This document shows positions 6,948 through 9,554 of a stretch of 9,554 nucleotides of DNA, piece after piece. Source of the stretch: Bacteroidales bacterium (lineage in GTDB: Bacteria > Bacteroidota > Bacteroidia > Bacteroidales > JAGOPY01); the NCBI GenBank assembly GCA_023229505.1, contig JALNZD010000073.1:1-9554 (forward strand). Direction: 5' to 3'. The position numbers and the translations under genes are program-made. A model generated the notes under the pieces. It saw nothing but the letters and a program-made list of their open reading frames with translations. It was not told the DNA's origin and searched no databases. The first letter of the stretch is position 1, and the number at the start of each line of letters is the position of its first letter.

Positions 6948-7847
6948 TTATACACCGAAGAAATAATAGAATTTAGGCTGGGTATTAAGCTCTTCTTTAA
7001 AAACAATCACTCGTTTATTTTCTAAAATGTATCTTATTTCGCTATCCGGATCTAGTAAGTTACCAAATTTCCTTGATCCTGTAGGGCATATCTCAACACA
7101 TGCAGGATATTTTCCCTGTCTGACACGTTGAATACAAAACGTGCATTTTTCGACAACACCTTTAGTTCTTGGTCTATTTCCTAAATAATGAGTCTCAGTG
7201 TTGATCTCTTCATTAGGTACATTCGGCTCACTCCAATTGAAATGCCTTGCACCATAAGGGCAGGCAGCCATACAATATCTACAACCAATGCACCAGTTAT
7301 AATCAACTACAACAATTCCATCTTCATCCTGCCACGTAGCTTTTGTTGGACAAACAGTTGTACATTGCGGATTTCTGCATTGCTGACATTGAACAGGCAT
7401 ATAGAAGTGTCCTTCTTCAGGGACTAATTCCGGATTATAATGAATATTTGCATGCGTAAGATCGATACCATTTTTCTTTTCCATCTGTAGCACCTGTATC
7501 CAGTGAATTTGCGGATCACGAGATAAATTATTTTCCTCAACGCATGCATATACGCATCTTCTACAACCAATACATCGGGATAAATCGAGGGCATATCCAA
7601 ATAAAATTCCTTCAGTTGCGGGTTTGTCAGATACTTTAAATTCCTTCCCATATTTTTCAAAATACTTTTTCTCAAGATTCTTTACGATTTCATCTTTTTC
7701 TGCTTTTGTTAATGTTTTGAAATTTTGTTGAAAAAATTCCTCTAACTCTTCCGAATTACAGCCTGCTAAACCAGCAGTTCCCATCGCTAAAACAGGTAAT
7801 TTTTTTAAAAAATCTCGTCGTGAATTATTTTTTTCTTTTTTCTGCAT
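6948..7847 (-). CDS. Four-cluster [4Fe-4S] ferredoxin, probable Tat lipoprotein, module A
   Basis: A 299-aa protein. Residues 9-15 (SRRDFLK) form a Tat motif, and the hydrophobic stretch ends in LAGC with Cys30 as a likely lipidation site, so it is probably a Tat-exported lipoprotein. Residues 31-80 form a lysine- and glutamate-rich linker containing FKTLTKAEKDEIVKN. Cysteine sets for four [4Fe-4S] clusters follow: 92/95/98/102, 154/157/162/166, 186/189/192/196 and 235/238/250/254. The insert after the third set (NWSEPNVPNEEINTETHYLG) is typical of the longer HmcB/ActB-type ferredoxins. It should connect the tetraheme lipoprotein with the NrfD encoded 42 nt downstream. Its first ~57 residues are paralogous to the small Tat protein encoded directly upstream. 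Confidence 0.93.
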   Translation of the reverse strand: MQKKEKNNSRRDFLKKLPVLAMGTAGLAGCNSEELEEFFQQNFKTLTKAEKDEIVKNLEKKYFEKYGKEFKVSDKPATEGILFGYALDLSRCIGCRRCVYACVEENNLSRDPQIHWIQVLQMEKKNGIDLTHANIHYNPELVPEEGHFYMPVQCQQCRNPQCTTVCPTKATWQDEDGIVVVDYNWCIGCRYCMAACPYGARHFNWSEPNVPNEEINTETHYLGNRPRTKGVVEKCTFCIQRVRQGKYPACVEICPTGSRKFGNLLDPDSEIRYILENKRVIVFKEELNTQPKFYYFFGV

Positions 7848-7878
7848 CTTTATAAAATTGGTATCAATATTTATTAAA

Positions 7879-8118
7879 TTATCCCTTTATATTTATTTGT
7901 GCAATAGGGGCTGGCGCAGGTTTAAGTTGTGTTGAAACCGGGAACTTATCATTTTTAATAATTTCATCGGCTTCGGACTTAGACAATGTGTTAAATTTCC
8001 TTTCAGAATATTTATTAGATTTTTTAAAATTAAAAAACGAAAAAGCACTAATTGAAACTATTGCAATGGGGATCATTTTTAAAAAATCTCTTCTTGGGTT
8101 ATTATAATTTCTCTGCAT
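7879..8118 (-). CDS. Small Tat-signal protein, N-terminal paralogue of the module A ferredoxin
   Basis: A 79-aa protein with no cysteines. It has a Tat-like signal (NNPRRDFLK, 6-14; the ferredoxin has NNSRRDFLK) and a hydrophobic stretch (about 16-30). F42-N56 (FNTLSKSEADEIIKN) matches ferredoxin F43-N57 (FKTLTKAEKDEIVKN) at 10 of 15 positions, at almost the same distance from the start. The tail is proline/alanine-rich (LKPAPAPIAQINIKG) and lacks every FeS motif. The gene is intact and lies 27 nt after the cytochrome and 31 nt before the ferredoxin. It could be a small structural subunit with an uncleaved Tat anchor, comparable in idea to the short Tat proteins of formate dehydrogenase operons, or a leftover of a duplicated ferredoxin. 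The function is unknown. Confidence 0.8.
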   Translation of the reverse strand: MQRNYNNPRRDFLKMIPIAIVSISAFSFFNFKKSNKYSERKFNTLSKSEADEIIKNDKFPVSTQLKPAPAPIAQINIKG

Positions 8119-8145
8119 AATTAACTTAGATTTTTAAATTGTTAT

Positions 8146-8742
8146 CTAATTAATATCCTCTTGTCGAACAGGAGGAGGTAATGGCTTCATTGGTTTAAAT
8201 TTAGGTGAATGAGGGTTGTGGCAATGCACACACAAAAGATATTGTTTTTTCCCATTCCACTCTCCTGTACGTTTTCCATGAACCCCCACTTTCCAATCTC
8301 TTAATTTATCACCGTGACATTGCCCGCATAATTTGTATGATTCGTCAAAACCTATTAGTTTTCCACTGGCAAGCTTTAAATAATTTCTGTTATTCATATC
8401 ATGGCAATCAAGGCACCAGCGGTTTTCACTGTCGTGATCAAATATTGAAGAAATGTCATCGTGCAGATCAACTAATTCTCTTCTTAAAGGATTAGGCTCC
8501 ATATCTGCATGACAGTCATTGCAGGGAAATATACCTTCTGTGAAAGGTGGTGATTCTATGGCGATTTCGTCATCTTTTGCAATCTCCTTACCTTCTGCTT
8601 TTTCGATATTTACTTTATGTATTTCATTATTATTATTGACTGATTCTGATTCATTATTATTACTACAACCAAAAAATAGAACAATAAAAAATGCCATTAA
8701 AATAACAAGTATTTTAAAATTTGTATGATTTTTATCTTTCAT
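8146..8742 (-). CDS. Tetraheme cytochrome c lipoprotein, module A
   Basis: A 198-aa protein. A lipoprotein signal peptide (basic start, hydrophobic 14-24, lipobox LFFGC with Cys26) is followed by an Asn/Glu/Ser-rich tether to about residue 66. Four CXXCH heme sites follow: CNDCH 74-78, CLDCH 110-114, CGQCH 139-143 and CVHCH 171-175. The C-terminus is proline- and lysine-rich (PKFKPMKPLPPPVRQ). Extra histidines that could be distal ligands are near 94, 103 and 155. A lipid-anchored tetraheme cytochrome next to FeS and NrfD genes is the layout reported for Geobacter CbcSTU (analogy). The start is set at ATG 8742, 7 nt after the stop of the anchor stub; a TTG at 8760 in the same frame would add six residues and overlap that ORF. 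It probably acts as the periplasmic electron entry or exit of module A. Confidence 0.92.
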   Translation of the reverse strand: MKDKNHTNFKILVILMAFFIVLFFGCSNNNESESVNNNNEIHKVNIEKAEGKEIAKDDEIAIESPPFTEGIFPCNDCHADMEPNPLRRELVDLHDDISSIFDHDSENRWCLDCHDMNNRNYLKLASGKLIGFDESYKLCGQCHGDKLRDWKVGVHGKRTGEWNGKKQYLLCVHCHNPHSPKFKPMKPLPPPVRQEDIN

Positions 8743-8749
8743 AATAAAT

Positions 8750-8866
8750 TTACCTTTCAAATAAATATTTTCCGAATGATTCAGGGATCAGAAAATGTCG
8801 GGCCAACAAAAAAAGCCCGATAAAGACCACAAACAGTGGCAACAATCGTTTAATTTGCGGCGGCAT
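8750..8866 (-). CDS. 38-aa membrane-anchor micro-protein, matching the anchor of the module B cytochrome
   Basis: An intact ORF (ATG 8866, TAA 8750) at the head of the operon. It encodes a basic N-terminus (MPPQIKRLLP), one hydrophobic helix (residues ~8-22) and a short tail (FLIPESFGKY, then LFER). It aligns without gaps to the first 34 residues of the module B cytochrome with 19 identities, including MPxQ, FIGL, FL.PES and the final Tyr, and stops before any heme motif. The following cytochrome has its own lipoprotein signal, so the stub is not simply its missing start. It could be a single-helix accessory subunit or a cytochrome gene cut down to its anchor. The intact start, conserved residues and 7-nt spacing to the next gene favour a translated product. 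Confidence 0.72.
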   Translation of the reverse strand: MPPQIKRLLPLFVVFIGLFLLARHFLIPESFGKYLFER

Positions 8867-8902
8867 TTATTTTAATATTTAGATATATAAATAAGTACTA
8901 AA

Positions 8903-8929
8903 ATTATATTAAAAAAAATGCGGTTTCAA
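8903..8929 (-). promoter_or_regulatory. Possible promoter of the redox operon
   Basis: On the minus strand TTGAAA (8929-8924) and TATAAT (8908-8903) are separated by 15 nt, shorter than usual for sigma-70 boxes, and no TAnnTTTG box is present. The position fits, 36 nt before the first ATG, and the upstream terminator implies that a promoter must lie in this spacer. The exact boxes are uncertain. Confidence 0.25.
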
Positions 8930-8943
8930 CATGCGGTATCAAT
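8918..8943. repeat. Tandem 13-bp direct repeats at the operon promoter region
   Basis: atgcggtttcaac (8918-8930) is followed directly by atgcggtatcaat (8931-8943), 11 of 13 identical. On the minus strand this is TTGATACCGCAT then TTGAAACCGCAT. The inner copy overlaps the candidate -35 box, so the pair may be a regulator-binding site. Confidence 0.5.
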
Positions 8944-9053
8944 TTATAGGGATTCTAAATTATTTCAAAGAATTAATTTCCAGGATTAGTTGTCAAATCG
9001 TCCATTGTCATGCCTCCGGAACTCCCTTCTCATTTATTTTTCTGAAGACTTTC

Positions 9054-9087
9054 ATAAAACGACCCAACCAATCCCTAAACGGCAATG
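9054..9087. repeat. Degenerate 35-bp repeat, right copy (partner at 1157-1191)
   Basis: It shares ataaaacgac, ccaatccc and acggcaatg in order with 1157-1191 and has one base fewer between the last two blocks. It lies between the OmpA terminator and the operon leader. Confidence 0.55.
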
Positions 9088-9097
9088 TTAAGCCTAA

Positions 9098-9134
9098 CAA
9101 AAACACCCCGCTCTTTTTTAGAGTGCGAGGTGTT
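9098..9134 (-). terminator. Rho-independent terminator of the OmpA remnant
   Basis: On the minus strand aacacctcgcactct pairs with agagcggggtgtt (CTCT-AAAAA-AGAG at the tip, one U-G pair and a 2-nt bulge), followed by TTTTTGTT. It closes the truncated gene to the right and isolates the redox operon from it. A T-run after the stem on the + strand (9139-9143) suggests it may work in both directions. Confidence 0.65.
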
Positions 9135-9197
9135 GCCGTTTTTAATTATCTGTAATAAACTTTACTAAATGGGAGATTATAAAGACATCTAGCAATT

Positions 9198-9389
9198 TTA
9201 TTCATACAATAGCTTATACAACTCGTTCAAGTCAGGAGATAAAATGATTTCAGTTCTGCGGTTGCCGGCACGTCCTTCAGCTGTTTCATTCGTAGTCACG
9301 GGGTGAAATTCGCCTCTGCCTGATGCCGTGATACGATTCGAATCAAAACCATAGTCTTTTGTCAAAATGCGTACAATGGATGTGGCTCT
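9198..9389 (-). pseudogene. 3' fragment of an OmpA-family (peptidoglycan-binding) protein gene
   Basis: The 63 remaining codons encode the C-terminal part of an OmpA-like domain: RATSIVRILTKDYGFDSNRI, then ASGRGEFHPVTTNETAEGRAGNRRTEI, which contains the family's G.G...P...N.T..GR..NRR signature with the peptidoglycan-contacting arginine, and a tail ending LNELYKLLYE. The N-terminal half, including the usual N..LS start of the domain and any signal peptide, is absent. An in-frame TAA (9390-9392) sits directly before the first recognisable codon. Beyond it the sequence becomes AT-rich with no coding character, so the break is near 9390. Without an N-terminus or a start codon it should not give a functional product. 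Confidence 0.8.
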
Positions 9390-9554
9390 TTATAAAGTGT
9401 TACACATTTATTTAATTATATTACATGACTCAAGTTTCGCAGTAAAAACACGTGCTTTATTTAATATGTTAATAACAAGATGATAACTTAGGGTTAAAAA
9501 TGTGGGTCATGTTATGTAAGTAATTAAATTTAAGTTGCTTACAAAAAATAAAAA
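9390..9554. other. AT-rich sequence right of the OmpA break, no gene seen
   Basis: No frame of useful length or family resemblance is present. Visible structure: gtgttacac, a small palindrome (9397-9405) right at the break; an imperfect inverted repeat (9420-9430 with 9505-9515); and a 10-bp hairpin at 9516-9542 followed by an A-rich run on the + strand. It could be a leader or edge of whatever replaced the 5' part of the OmpA gene. Confidence 0.5.

Larger units (their letters stand above)
8867..9197. other. 331-bp spacer upstream of the redox operon, without a convincing gene
   Basis: From right to left it holds the trailer and terminator of the OmpA fragment (9098-9134), the right copy of the degenerate repeat (9054-9087), a 16-codon minus-strand frame (9008-9055, MKVFRKINEKGVPEA) of no recognisable kind, the 13-bp direct repeats (8918-8943) and a very AT-rich leader before the first ATG. 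The part from 8945 to 9053 shows nothing I can name. Confidence 0.7.

Noticed and set aside
7424..7675. 83-codon minus-strand ORF inside the module A ferredoxin
   Set aside because: It overlaps the ferredoxin's first cysteine set in another frame and has no features of its own.
9008..9055. Short minus-strand frame MKVFRKINEKGVPEA
   Set aside because: Only 15 residues with no recognisable family; it may be the tail of a decayed gene, but nothing confirms it.
8931..9155. 74-codon + strand ORF in the spacer
   Set aside because: It runs through the terminator hairpin and the degenerate repeat, has no ribosome site and no recognisable domain.
9516..9542. Hairpin at the right edge as a terminator
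   Set aside because: It is followed by an A-rich run on the + strand and preceded by the T-run on the minus strand, so neither strand has the stem-then-U order.

Overview
The window looks like chromosomal DNA from a member of the Bacteroidetes (inference). Supporting signs are a textbook Bacteroidetes promoter (TTG, 20 nt, TATCTTTG), an AraC-type regulator with an HMA-like N-terminus of a sort I associate with that phylum, the ANKELAFQN coiled coil common in its PAS sensor proteins, mostly A-rich leaders without Shine-Dalgarno sites, and Tat-exported iron-sulfur proteins with RRDFLK/RRDFIK signals. Almost everything is encoded on the minus strand, so the genes are read from right to left.

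Layout from the right. Positions 9390-9554 are AT-rich and show no gene. At 9198-9389 lies the 3' remnant of an OmpA-family gene, followed by its terminator (9098-9134). The spacer 8867-9197 then leads into a redox operon from 8866 to 3199. This has two consecutive modules, each ending in an NrfD-type membrane subunit. Module A (8866-5652) is: a 38-aa membrane-anchor stub, a tetraheme cytochrome c lipoprotein, a 79-aa Tat-signal protein, a four-cluster ferredoxin (Tat lipoprotein) and NrfD. Module B (5592-3199) is: a membrane-anchored tetraheme cytochrome c, a four-cluster ferredoxin with a Tat signal, and NrfD. Next come a DUF2339-like polytopic membrane protein (3113-1458), a solitary IS21-like terminus inside a promoter/leader region (about 1350-1130), and an AraC-HTH plus PAS regulator that runs off the left edge.

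How the parts may work together. A cytochrome c/FeS/NrfD set is the standard layout for moving electrons between membrane menaquinol and periplasmic carriers, as in NrfBCD, Hmc, DsrJOP, Geobacter Cbc4 and the core of alternative complex III. Here there are two complete sets, with 8 CXXCH hemes and 8 predicted [4Fe-4S] clusters, but no molybdopterin or other catalytic subunit anywhere in the window. The likely role is an electron conduit, possibly a quinol-cytochrome oxidoreductase, whose partner is encoded elsewhere. The direction of flow and the terminal substrate cannot be read from the sequence.

The most unusual point is that module A contains two mini-genes which resemble only the N-terminal targeting parts of full proteins in the cluster. 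The 38-aa anchor matches the membrane anchor of the module B cytochrome (19/34 identical without gaps). The 79-aa Tat protein matches the first ~57 residues of the ferredoxin immediately downstream. Both are intact ORFs, which raises the possibility that they are functional micro-subunits and not debris.
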